Shown here one piece after another: positions 28,809-42,052 of a stretch of DNA of 64,000 nt (the stretch's first letter is position 1; each line of letters opens with the position of its first letter). The translations under genes were made by a program, and so were the position numbers. The notes under the pieces were generated by a model that searched no databases, was not told the origin of the DNA, and worked only from the letters and a program-made list of their open reading frames with translations. Origin of the DNA: Flaccisagitta enflata. Lineage: Eukaryota > Chaetognatha > Sagittoidea > Aphragmophora. The DNA is taken from assembly GCA_965153355.1 (NCBI GenBank), contig OZ231126.1:78244001-78308000 (forward strand). Reading direction: 5' to 3'.

Positions 28809-29261
28809 GCTTCATATATATGTCTGGTTTTGGTATGAATTTTAAGGCCATCATCACTCATAGTTTGGCAGTTTTCCAAAAGTTTTTCTCCATTCTTTTT
28901 CAAAACTGCCATCTTAACGTTGTTGCGCCATTCATTGAGTTTTTTGTTTGATGACATTCCAATCTTGTTCTAATCCATAATCTCTGAGTTTTTTCTTGAT
29001 ATTTTCCGTCCATCCTATATTTCTATCACCGAGCCTGTTCATCGTTTTGAGAATCCATTTGTCTTGATTCCTCGTGAGAACTTTGTGGAGGAATAGAAAC
29101 CTCTTTTGGTCTATCAATTGCGTCATGTAGAAGAGACCAAACGTGAATACGACTGCTACGTTGGGCGACGTGGTTGGTAAGCCAAATAATCGTTTAATGG
29201 CTCTTATTCCAATTTGATCAAATCGTTTTTCATCATTCAATGTCAACGTCCAAGACTTTGC
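28809..29261 (-). pseudogene. LINE ORF2 segment 3: post-RT region
   Basis: SWTLTLNDEKRFDQIGIRAI continues the RT segment, followed by IDQKRFLFLHKVLTRNQDKW. A 1-nt shift in an A-run near 28943 moves the frame, after which it continues to HIYEA at the hAT-like insertion site. Confidence 0.75.
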
Positions 29262-29356
29262 TAAGGCCTTGCGTATGGCGTTTCTTTCCGCGGTTTCGGT
29301 TCGGGTTCGGAATACCTCAAAACCTTTCCTCGGGTTTATCACGGGTTTATATCCGG

Positions 29357-30052
29357 TTTTTGGGCAGCGGCCCCGAAGGGGATGAAGTCCTGTAGAACAC
29401 AGGGGGAATCTGTCCGTCCGTACATACATCCATCCGTCCCCCCCAAGCTCCATCCTCAGGGCTTTGTCTCCTTTGGGGCCCAAATCTAAACTTTATGGCT
29501 CAAATCCAAGCCAAATAGCCCAAATCCAAGCAAAATGGTCCTAATCTGGCTAGAAAACCTGAATTCTGGTCTGAATTCTATCATTTTAGCCCCTTGGACC
29601 TAGATTTTGGCTTCTGGTACTTAGATTCTGGCTTCTAAAACCCACATCCTAGCATTAAAGACTCAGATTCTGGCCTCTGGGACCCAGATTCTGGCCTCTA
29701 AGACCTATATCTTAGTCTCAGAGACCCAAATCCTGGCCTTAGAGACTAAAATCCTGGCCTGCCCCCTTCTCGACCTAACCTACAAACTACTCATGAAGGG
29801 CATGGGTACTGTTCTCCAAATACTGCATTTTATCATCTCTCCACGTTTTTCAATGAGAGTTTGAATAACCTGGCATCCTGAACAGAAGGAAGTCAGACTG
29901 AAGGACGGACGGACGGACGGACTGATTCCCCCTGTGTTCTACAGGACTTCGTCCCCTTCGGGGCCGCTGCCCTGCTCTCCCTCAACATAAATCACATACT
30001 GCTCAAGCAGGGCACGGGTACCGCTGACCACCTACTGCCTTTGGGCTGCTAT
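29357..30052 (+). mobile_element. Family A/B foldback element, copy 8 (A type, diverged array)
   Basis: TTTTTGGGCAGCGGCCCCG, GTCCTGTAGAACACAGGGGG, GTCCGTCC units, C-run, then a degenerate array of longer units (ATTCTGGCCTCTAAGACC-like). Exact inverted arm at about 29925-29970, tail AGCAGGGCACGGGTACCGC, GCCTTTGGGC. Confidence 0.82.
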
Positions 30053-30058
30053 TAAGTA

Positions 30059-30962
30059 CAGTAGATGTTGTCTAGACTTGGAAATACGGGGGAATACATT
30101 ACAGGTAGACAAATCTACTTAAGAGATTGATATTTAGAATATAGACTAATAAAAAGATACTTTATTGCCCATGGGTGTTGGTTGCCATGGAAACACATTT
30201 CCATGTATTCACGCTAAAGTATCAATATTTTGAGAAATTTTTTGAGATAACATTGCAGGCCTGTATATTCTTGAGTTTTCCCCCCCCCGGTGGGGGGGGG
30301 GGGGAAAATCAAAGGGTCTGGAGATGGGGAAGGAAATCAAAGGGGGAAAAAAAGAAAAAAAGGAAATTTGGGGAAAATATAACTTTTTACAGTACCAAAT
30401 TTTAAAACTCAATTAGTAAAACACAATATAACACTATTTAAACCTTAACTACATAGTTTTATTGCTATATGGGGAAGAAAATCATGGATATAAACACGCT
30501 ACGCGACTCGTCGCGAGGAAGAAAATCAAAGGCAGGGGGGAAAAAAATCAAAAGCGACTCAAGAATATACACCCCTGGAACATTGTTTAAAATGAAATTT
30601 GCTACAATTTTCCCACAGTATGTTCTGTAAGAATATCGCTTGTTTAGCCGTTGCTAGGGAGCGTAACTATGTGTGACAGCCCCATGATGCTCCCTAGCAA
30701 CCGCCAAACGAGCGATATTCTTACAGAACATACTGTGGGAAAGTTGTTGCAAATTTTATTTTAAACAATGTTCCTTCAAAAAATTTCTCAAAATATTGTT
30801 ACTTTAGCGTAAATACATGGAAATGTGTTTCCATGGCAACCAATACCCATGGGCAACAAAGCATCCTTTTATTAGTTTATATTCCAAATATCAGTTTCTT
30901 AAGTTGATCTGTCTTCCTTTTATGAATTCCCCCGTATTTCCAAGTCTAGATGACATCTACTG
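30059..30962. mobile_element. Tc1/mariner-like foldback element with nested palindrome
   Basis: Arms of about 190 bp start CAGTAGATG and end CATCTACTG, flanked by TA on both sides. The CAGT start and TA duplication fit Tc1/mariner MITEs. A second inverted pair (TTTCCCACAGTATGTTCTGT and its inverse, about 30608 and 30722) sits in the centre, so two foldbacks are nested. C-run/G-run hairpin at 30282-30304. Confidence 0.82.
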
Positions 30963-31171
30963 TAAATATAGTAACAAAAAGATGTTTGGTTATTCGCCAA
31001 TAAGGAAAAAAAAATGAGAGAAAAAAAGAGAGAAAAATAAATGAGAGAAAGAAAATAGAGGAAAAAAAAAGAAAAAAAATTGAGAAAAAAAAAAAGAAAC
31101 AAACATATAAATCTGAGATAAAAGGTGAATAAAAAAGGGGAGAAGAATAAGTTTGAACATATTTGCGAAAA

Positions 31172-31542
<371 letters not shown>

Positions 31543-31720
31543 ATATTATCAAAAAGGTGAAAAAAAAATACAAGAATAATTTAATAAGTGAGATTAAAAG
31601 AATAATATAAAAGCAAAAATATCTTATAAAACAAAGTCGGGCCTGAAGGCAAAACCGAATTTCGGGTTTGGCCTCAAACCCGAGCCTCGGCCTTCTCACG
31701 GCCAAACTCGCAAGGCCTTA

Positions 31721-33737
31721 GACTTTGCATTATTTAATAGGCATGGTATTATGCAAACATCATACAGCTTCAATATAACATGAGTTTGAATTCCTCGCAT
31801 GACGTCGGAAGATGCAGATGTGTTGATTTGGCGAATTATTGCATTAAGTTTGTTCTCTCTTGATATTATGTTTTTGTCATTTTTTCCGTCACTCGTAATT
31901 TCATCTCCAAGGTATTTGTACACGGTAGTATTCTTTAGTACTTTTTCTCCAAGTTGCCAAGTTTCAGGTAATTTCACTTTTTTTCCCACTTGCATCACTT
32001 GACATTTTTGTTGTCCCCATTCTAGTTTATTTATCTCTGCAAATTCATTGACCTTAGATAGAACCTTCTTTTGGTTGATGATTCCACTTGTACACGTGAC
32101 TACGTCGTCAACCCATTCAAGACATCCAATTTTTAAATCATCATATAAAGCAAAGGCCAGGTCGCTATCTTCATTTTCAAATTGTTCAGCTAATGTATCC
32201 ATTTGCTTTGAGAACAACTTGCCTGTAAGTCGTGATCCTTGTCTCCCGCCATTTTCTCTTTCTATAACCCGTGTTGGTCCGTATCGCGTTTTTACTACAG
32301 CAGTCAAATTAGTACTCATGTTTTTTAGTAGGCGCCACAACTTTCCGCGAACACCAGATTGCCATGCTATATATAGCATATTCTCAACATCAGCTCTATC
32401 AAAGGCTTTGGCAACGTCGTAGAATGTTAGGAAGAGATTAGTTTTATCATGTATGGCGATTTGCATCATAGATCGAAGAAGAAATAGATGGTCGCAGGTC
32501 AATGAACCTCTTTGGCCTCCAGCTTGACTCTGGGTGAAATTCATAAGAGCACTCATTCTTGTGTCAATTATTTCCTCCATTATGTTACCAATTGTGCTTG
32601 ACACCGTAATGCCTCTATGGTTTTTCAAGTCTTCACGATCTCCTTTACCTTTCCACAGACTCGTTATTACACCATGATTCCATATATCTACTATAATTTC
32701 AGTACGCCATGATGCTTGCATGATGGGTGTGATGATTTTGACAAAGCTTTCATCACAATTCTTTAGCATTTCATTTTTTAGATCTGTCGTCGCTTTGCCA
32801 TTTTTCTTCCTGTTGATGATGTTTTTTATTTCTGTTGATGTAGGTGGGGCGTTATACCATTCATCCTCGTACTCTCTATTTTGGTCCATTTCTTGAAATT
32901 TCGTTCCAATTATGTCATGCTGTGGATGGTGCTTCACAGGTTTCTTCATAAACAGGTCTTCATAGTATTCTGCCATGGATTCCTTCACTCCCTCTGGGTG
33001 ACGTTCGCGTTTTCCCTGTTTATTCTTAATCTTGAGACATTCATTCGCGCTGTTTCTATTGATTTTTTTCATCTCATTCCAAAATGCTTTTTTGCTCTTA
33101 TCCGCGATCACTTTCAAGAATTTAGCATTGGTTTTTTCTATTTGTCGTTGTAAGATGCTGTTTCTTAATTCACTCTGGATGCTGATATACTTTGTAATCA
33201 TTTCATTTCGGCCTTCTTGTTGGTTTTTCAGTTGATTTTTCATTTCTCTCTTTTTCAGTCTGAGGTCTTTTATTTCATCAGAGTCAAAAATCTTCCTGTT
33301 AACTTTGATTGTGGTTTTTCCAATGCTAGCTCTCGCTATTCTGTCAATATCTTGAGTCAATTTTGAATAGGCACGGTTGAATTGATCTGCTTCATCTGTC
33401 AATGAGCCAAATATTTGTGAATATTTACCTCCCAGTTTTCCGATTTCATGATCAAACTTTGCCCAGCAGTCATCTGGTGCATTTAGCCTCCAACATACTT
33501 TTTTCGTGGGTTTCACTTTATCTATGTTTGAAATGTTCATTTCAATGACGATTGTATTGTGGTCAGAATCCGTCTTTCCTTTCAATTTGATTAGGCCTTC
33601 TTCATCAATATTCATACTTGAAACCATTCTTTCCGTCAATTGGCTGCAAACCACGAAATCGATTGCTGACTTTTCATTAACGTCTTTTGTGTTTTGGCGA
33701 GTAACTCGACCGCTACATTTCACACTTTCATTTAGTA
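31721..33737 (-). pseudogene. LINE ORF2 segment 2: endonuclease end and reverse transcriptase
   Basis: One open frame of about 670 residues. SAIDFVV and TDSDHNTIVIEM close the endonuclease. RT motifs: A, TFYDVAKAFDRAD (about 439-451); B, NGGRQGSRLTGKLF (about 497-510); C, EWVDDVV (about 542-548) with Trp-Val before DD instead of Tyr-Ala/Val; then YLGDEI (about 610). The last eight codons of the open frame belong to the inserted hAT-like element. Confidence 0.9.
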
Positions 33738-34533
33738 GCAATAAGTTATGGTAGGGTACTCAATCGAAAACGGCTAAAATGGTCAAAAATCCGTTTGCGC
33801 ACATGGATTGACTCGTAATTACATGTATTTTGATAATTTGAACCATAAGTGACACTGTGGATAATTTTCATGGCCCCTATGTAACTGAATGTGAGTGGAA
33901 TCAACCAATCGTTTTCTGGCACTTTTTTTTCCGAGTTTCAAATTGCCTTAATATGTGCGCCCGCACAGAAAAACCTTGCCAGGTGACTAATTTTGATACT
34001 GGCTGACACGCTGGCGCAAGTCAGAATGCTAGAGAGTCGAGATAGTCTCGTTTTGTACCAAATCTAAAACGTCTTTTGATAGGTCAAAAATCTACACATA
34101 ACTTCATCAGAGAGAGACAGAGACAGAGAGAGACAGAGAGGGACAGAGAGAGACAGAAACAGAGAGGGACAGAGAAAGACAAAAACAGTCAGAAACAGTC
34201 TGAGACAGGCAGAGACAGACAGACAGAGACAGACAGACGGAGACAGACACACAGAGACACACACAGACCAAGACTTAACTGTTTTTTTTTTATAGGGGCA
34301 TATTCAAACTCTGCAAGAGGGCCAAATTAACTGCAAACATTGTCATGTGCGGGTGGGCAGGGGCTGTAACTGACTGTCTGACCATCTGACTAAAAAGTGA
34401 ATATTGTGATTAAAAAGTACACAACTAAAAAGACGATATGACGTCACTGTATGTAAATTCACTTAATTTTCTATTTTACCCATGAAATGTGCAAAACTGA
34501 AAAAAAAAAAATTCATTATTGCAATAGGAAAAT

Positions 34534-34740
34534 AACAAGGCCGGATACACGGCTACCCTAGTTGTGTGCGGATGGGCAGGGGCAGTGATGAAATAGACCA
34601 ACCAAGCAGTTGGGCAGGAGCAATAACCTCAAAACCGCCAGTAAATGCCAAAAAAACATAATGTGACGGACCAACCAATGGACAGACTGTCCAACAGACG
34701 GACAGAGCGGGTTGTAGAGTCGCGTGCACGCGACTGAAAA
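34534..34740 (+). mobile_element. Family C element, GTCGCG subfamily
   Basis: AACAAGGCCGGATACACGGC, 5' motif TAGTTGTGTGCGG (consistent with C-to-T decay of GTCGCGTGC), GGGCAGGGGC, core, 3' hairpin AGTCGCGTGCACGCGACT then GAAAA. Confidence 0.85.
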
Positions 34741-34864
34741 CGTTAAGTCATCTAATTCACATGTTGACCAAAAAAGTCAACCCAAGGAAATGGTGAATTT
34801 AAACTTGGCAACCATCTCAGCCAGCGAGAATGCAACATTGTTATGTGAAAAATAACCACAGCTA

Positions 34865-35456
34865 CAGTACGATGGGAGCAAAGACGACTTAGACTGGAGG
34901 ATAGATTTTTATTTTAATTTCATTTTATCTATAAAAGAATTAAAATTTATGCTGATTAAAAGTTGTTTTTTTGCATGAATATGTTAGCTTTTCTCATTCT
35001 TCAACTTGTGACTTGACCTCATCAGGACTTCATTTTACAATATTCTAACCCAGGCCATCAGACCAAGCAAAAAATTTTATATAAATTTGAATAAAAAATC
35101 AGCTCAACTAGACTATTTTTACAGATTTTACAGTTATTTTTCAAGAAGAATAATCATGTAAATTAATATCTTCGCAAACATTAAAACAGGCATAGAACCT
35201 GTAAAAATAGTTCGATTGCGTTTTTTTTTCAAAATTATATAAAGTTTTCTGCTCAATCTAACGAGCTAGGTTAGAACAATGAAAAATAAAGTCCTGATGA
35301 TGTCAAGTCACAAGTTGAAAAATGAGAGAAGTCAATATATTCAAGCAATAAAGCAATTTTTGATTAATATAGATTTAAATCTTTTATACATCAAATAAAA
35401 TTAAGATACCTAAAATCTATCCTCCAGTCTAGGTCGTCTTTGCTCCCATCGTACTG
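34865..35456. mobile_element. 592-bp MITE, Tc1/mariner-like ends
   Basis: Inverted ends CAGTACGATGGGAGCAAAGA and inverse, continuing about 45 bp strongly and further imperfectly (CACAAGTTGAA arms). Left flank TA, right flank TT, so the target duplication is imperfect. No coding capacity. Confidence 0.78.
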
Positions 35457-36800
<1,344 letters not shown>

Positions 36801-37128
36801 CAAACATAAAAAGATTGATTTTAATGAATTTCTGGCTTTAGTTCATGAATTTATTCCATCACCAGTCTAGTCTCTTCCATTTTCTGAGTTCCCAAATTTA
36901 CAATTACAGAGATTATGAATTTACCCTTCTTGGAAATATCTATTTGTTTCTGAAATACTCTGCTCAAAATGTTGCATTATACTCAATGGTTCTTATTTCT
37001 CTTTGCAATATTTGATATTCATTTTTTGGTTTAAAGTTAATAAAGGGATAGAGAAAGAATTAGGTTGCTCGTCAGTATCAGCAGAAATCAACAAACATGT
37101 TTTATTCTCAGTTTGTCCAATTGCCTGT

Positions 37129-37129
37129 T

Positions 37130-37222
<93 letters not shown>
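37129..37222 (+). repeat. (GTCT)n(CT)n microsatellite
   Basis: GTCT units, then CT; mirror-like in composition to 36691-36800. Confidence 0.95.
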
Positions 37223-37225
<3 letters not shown>

Positions 37226-37615
37226 AAATTTGTGCATTTGTTTTTGATCGACTTTAGGATCGGACTTGGCCACCAGACGAGAACAATCTGCTTGACCCCA
37301 ATGGAAAACAAATGAACAAGCTTATGTAAGACTCATCCCCCATCCCGTCCCCTTCCCCCACCATCAGTTACGGAGTCTAGGATATCTTTTCCAGTGTTAT
37401 GCATAAGTTTCAATACGACAATCTCTCTCTATTGATGGAAAAGATGGACGGCAAAATATTTGTTAGAGGGTCTTGCAGTCAGGACTGACAAAAAAGGCTT
37501 CAAAATTGCTAAAAATATACCGTTTTCAGCTAGTGCGCATAATTATCACCGAGGAATCCGAAAATCGTGGTCTCGAAAGGCTACGGCGACCATTTCAGTA
37601 TCTTCTGCAAAAACT

Positions 37616-38175
37616 TACATTAAAGACTTTTTCCAATAGCTTCCCATTTTGGCTTTTCTCTTCTCCCATTAAGCCCAGGTTACCATTTCCATCCATTGCA
37701 ATCAATAATTCGCCTTCATTTGTATACTCTTGTATTTCCTCTGAAAGTAGTTCCATTTCGCGTTCTATATCTTCTTTACTGCATCTTGCCTCTTGTTTGC
37801 CGTAGTAACACCCAATAAAAAGTGGTTGATAGTGTTTCCGTCTGAGACTTACCCACATTAATTCGATGTTTCTTTCTGAGAAATGTGGAATGATGACATT
37901 TACTAAATCATTTCTCACCATTATTCCGACTCCTCCTCCTTTGCGATCTTTTCTGGCTTTTCCAAAAAATTTATAACCTTCAATACCAATTTCTGAATCT
38001 GTTTGTAGTAATGTTTCAACAAGAAGGAACAGTTGAGGATTTTCGCTATTCAAATGTTCAATTAGACTACTGGTTTTTCCTTTCAACCCACGAATGTTTG
38101 AGTAAACATTCTTCGAGGCCCATTGACGTCTGGATGAGCCTGTGACATTTGGATTATTCTCAGAGTCGGACGTCT
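37616..38175 (-). pseudogene. LINE ORF2 segment 1: APE-like endonuclease N-terminal part
   Basis: The frame runs from about 38175 through NVYSNIRGLKGKTSSLIEHL, LFLLVETLL (expected catalytic Glu) and GGGVGIMVRNDL to MDGNGNLG, where GDFN is usual. The homology stops near 37616 and continues at 33737. The 5' end of the element was not located. Confidence 0.8.
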
Positions 38176-38448
38176 CAATGGCGAAGGCCCCCGGGCGCGA
38201 AGCGCGCGCTGTTTTCTCTGACTAGAAAGATTCGGACGTCCCAAAAGCGAAGATAAATGTCACAATAGAAATAAAGACAGATGTCACAAAAGTAAAAACA
38301 GCCTTTGCGCCAAACGTGCGACCCGGGGACAGGAAGGGACAGAGTCATCCATGCTTCCTGACATTTAGATGTCACAACAACGTGAAATGCAAGCATAGTG
38401 TCAATAGCAATGATACACATCACAGTTTATAGTCATAAGTCACATTAT

Positions 38449-38580
38449 ACAAGGCCGGATGCATAGCAGCATTAATCGCGGACGGGTTGGCAGGAGCGGA
38501 ATTAGTAAAAAAACAACTTTGTGACCGACCAACCGACGGACCGAAAAGTGGGTTAAAGAGTCGCGCGTCCGCGACTAAAA
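38449..38580 (+). mobile_element. Family C element, short
   Basis: ACAAGGCCGGATGC start, 5' motif ATCGCGGACGGG, 3' hairpin AGTCGCGCGTCCGCGACT, AAAA. 132 bp, the shortest copy with both ends. Confidence 0.8.
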
Positions 38581-39089
38581 GTAGAAGACCCACTTGCATG
38601 TCATGTGACATGACTTTGTCCCTTTTTGTGAGACACTCCTCCCCCTTGCGCTAACCACCTCAATTTGCTCCCTTGTGCGATAATCTATTTTGACCTCAGA
38701 CAACATTCCACCTGTTCCCTAGTTGCTTCCTAATGTCGTCTAACACTTTGTACTTATGTCAAATTTCATTCCACTTTACCCCATCATGTGACCCCCTCTT
38801 CCCCTTGATGCGACACCCCACTTTGCCCCCCTGACACTTCTTTGCCGCTTCCCATGACTCCTTCCAACCTCATGTGTCACCGCCATGACACTCCGTCTAA
38901 CCCTCTTGTAAAATTGTACAAGTACATGACACTTGACTGTACCTCTCAAATGGCAATTGACTGAACAATAATGAAAAATAACTAGCTTTATCGAGCATGT
39001 GACTCTACAATGATATATTACATCTACTACTGCAACATTTGTGAAAACATTACATAACACTCAACAGCCTTACTTGAAACACTTGACTT
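38581..39089. other. Intergenic, degenerate TGTGACA-rich DNA
   Basis: No gene. Shares TGACAC-type words with the adjoining minisatellite. Confidence 0.5.
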
Positions 39090-40260
39090 TGATGTAACAT
39101 GTGACACTTGTTACGATAACTCAAGTATCTCATGTTACGATAAAGTCAAATGTCACATGTTACAATAAAGTCAACTTTCACAAATAAGGCGAGTGCTATA
39201 TAATGGTGTTGAGTCAAATGTCACAAATGTTGCAGTAGCAGATGAGGCACTTGACTTTATTGTAACATGTGACACTTGACTTTATTGTAACATGTGACAC
39301 TTGATTTTATCGTAACATGTGACACTTGACTTTATTGTAACATGCGACACTTGACTTTATCGTAACATGCGACACTTGACTTTGTCGTATCATGCGACAC
39401 TTGATTTATCGTAACATGTGACACTTGACTTATCGTAACATGTGACACTTGACTTTATCATAACATGTGACACTTGACTTTATCATAACATGTGACACTT
39501 GACTTTATCATAACATGTGACACTTGACTTTATCATAACATGTGACACTTGACTTTATCATAACATGTGACACTTGACTTTATCATAACATGTGACACTT
39601 GACTTTATCATAACATGTGACACTTGACTTTATCATAACATGTGACATTTGACTTTATCATAACATGTGACACTTGACTTTATCATAACATGTGACACTT
39701 GACTTTATCATAACATGTGACACTTGACTTTATCATAACATGTGACACTTGACTTTATCATAACATGTTACACTTGACTTTATCATAACATGTGACACTT
39801 AAACTTATCATAACATGTGACACTTGACTTTATCATAACATGTGACACTTGACCTTATCATAACATGTGACACTTGACTTTATTGTGACACTTGACTGTA
39901 ACATGTGACAATTGACTTTATTGTAACATGTGACACTTGACTTTATTGTAACATGTGACACTTGACTTTATTGTAACATGTGACACTTGACTGTCATAAC
40001 ATGTGACACGTGACTTTATCATTACATGCGACAGTTGACTTTATCGTAACATGCGACACTTGACTTTATCGTATCATGTGACACTTGACTTTATCATAAC
40101 ATGTGACACTTGACTTTATCGTAACATGTGACACTTGAATTTACCATAACATGACACCTGACTATCATAACCTGACAACCGACTATCTTAACATGTGACA
40201 CATAATATTGTAACATGTGACACCTGACTTCATTGTAACATGTGGCACCTTACTTTATGG
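39090..40260 (+). repeat. 25-bp minisatellite, about 45 copies
   Basis: Unit starts TAACATGTGACACTTGAC and continues TTTATCA; the period is exactly 25 in the homogeneous core (39480-39880), with edges degenerate. No open frame. Confidence 0.95.
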
Positions 40261-40399
40261 TTTCATGGGACTTAACTTCAAAGGCATTTTAATTATGCAT
40301 GATTGTCACAACCCACCTGACTATTCTGCCCTGCATGCGACACTCATCTTTGCCCCAAAAATTACAATAGATTATGCCATCCATCTTTTTCTCTAACTT

Positions 40400-41065
40400 T
40401 CCATCACATCTGTCTGTCTCTAGCTTATCATGACATCAGTGTTTCTTGCGTATCTGTCTATCTTTAATCTATCATGACATCTGTCATTGTCTCTAGACTA
40501 TCACAACACCTATCTTTCCCTCGAGGCTATCATGACACCTTTGTCTCTCAACTTTGACATGTTTATCATGACAGACAGATCTTGATAAGAGAAAAACAAC
40601 CAGATAGAAAAGAGAAACAGTTGACAGACATGTCATGATAGACAAGGGACAAAGACATGTCATGATGGACGAGAGACAAAGACATGTCATGATAGACCAG
40701 AGACAAAGACAAATGTCATGATAAAGAAGAGACAGACAGAGGTCGTGATAGGCTAGAGAGACAAAGACGGACGTCATGATAGGCTAGAGGAAAATGCAGA
40801 TGTCATGATAGGCATAACAGATGTCATAAACATGACAATGAAAGATGTCATGACACACAAGTGATAAAGACAGATGTCACATATGTCTTGACAGAGACAG
40901 ATGTCATAAAAGGCTAGAGACAGATCATGATAGTCAAGAAAAAGGGACAGACAAGGGATAGACAGGCGGTCTGAGTGACTACAGTTAAAGACAGGTGTCA
41001 TAATAGACCTAGGACAAACACAGATGTCATGATAGTTTAAATGGACAGACCGACGGATAGACAAG
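40400..41065. repeat. Opposed short arrays of the 29-bp GTCTCTAGCCTATCA family
   Basis: To about 40560 the unit reads TCTCTAG..TATCATGACA; from about 40560 to 41050 it reads in reverse (TGTCATGATAGGCTAGAGAC). It ends at a family C 3' hairpin-like sequence AGTCACGTGTCCCTAACT (about 41070-41087). Confidence 0.8.
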
Positions 41066-41218
41066 GTTAAGAGTCACGTGTCCCTAACTAAATTTGAGCA
41101 AAAATGAGAGGCGAATTAGCTTGAAAAATGGCACAGAATATAACTTGCTTCAATCACATTCAATTTCCGCACTAGCACTTAAACTCAAAATTCACTCAAG
41201 AACAAATTTGTTCTTAAC

Positions 41219-41224
41219 TTTAAT
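41219..41224 (-). terminator. Possible polyadenylation signal of the recombinase-like gene
   Basis: ATTAAA on the minus strand, about 125 bp after the stop codon at 41348-41350. A common variant signal; no other AATAAA-type hexamer seen nearer. Confidence 0.25.
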
Positions 41225-41347
41225 CAACAATAATCAACAATCAAACGTGTAATTAACGGAATGCTATTGAAAAATCAATAGTCACTAAGTTTAAGCATCT
41301 ATGGGCTATAAAGTTACAAAAATAACAAAATGAAACGATAGACAAGA

Positions 41348-42052
41348 TCACGGGCGTGGCCGAAGGTTTCGGCTAGATTTAGAAGAATTAGTTTCGACCG
41401 AAGATTGTGACGAAGCAGCAGCCCGCTTAGAAGATCTTACTTTTGAGGATTCAGTTTCTACGGATGACGGTAAAGGAGCAACAACAGCAGTAGCCCGCTT
41501 TGAAGATTTGAGTTTCGCTGATTTTTCAAGTCTAGATGAGCCGGCGGATTTAAAGGATGCATTAACATTTAAGTTCGATGGAGCACTCTTGGAAGCCCCC
41601 ACAGCTTTCGAGGTCGCCGCCGCAGCCATCGCCGCCGCAGCCGCAGCAGCCGCAGCCGTTGCCGCCGCTGCAGCCTTTGAAGCCCCAGGAGCTTTAGCAG
41701 CAGCCGCCGCCTTGTAAAGATCAGCAAGTGATTTTTTTACAGGAGGCGGCTTTGAAACAGGGGCCGCTTTTGAAACTGGGGCCGCCTTTGAAGCTGGGGC
41801 CGACTTTGAAGCCGAGGCTAACTTTGAGGTGGAGACCAACTTTGACGGCATGGTGGACGTAGGAGGCAAGGCAGACGTCGAAGGCAAGGCAGATGTCGAA
41901 GGCAAGGCAGACTCTGGGGGCGAGGACGAACCCGCGGCCGCGGTGGGTCTGCAAGCGGAGAAAGAATTCGACGATGTGGTTGCCTTCTGACGTCTTTGAG
42001 CCAATTCTTTCTTCTTCTTGTTTACTAACGCCGATAATTCACCCGGCTGCAT
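41348..42052 (-). CDS. Recombinase-like gene, exon 13 and stop
   Basis: Acceptor TTTCATTCAG. 234 codons plus stop: KKKKELAQRRQK basic patch, STSALPS and SKAAPV repeats, poly-Ala, then a Ser/Lys-rich tail ending RNLRPRP. Low complexity, presumably disordered. Confidence 0.82.
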   Translation of the reverse strand: MQPGELSALVNKKKKELAQRRQKATTSSNSFSACRPTAAAGSSSPPESALPSTSALPSTSALPPTSTMPSKLVSTSKLASASKSAPASKAAPVSKAAPVSKPPPVKKSLADLYKAAAAAKAPGASKAAAAATAAAAAAAAAMAAAATSKAVGASKSAPSNLNVNASFKSAGSSRLEKSAKLKSSKRATAVVAPLPSSVETESSKVRSSKRAAASSQSSVETNSSKSSRNLRPRP

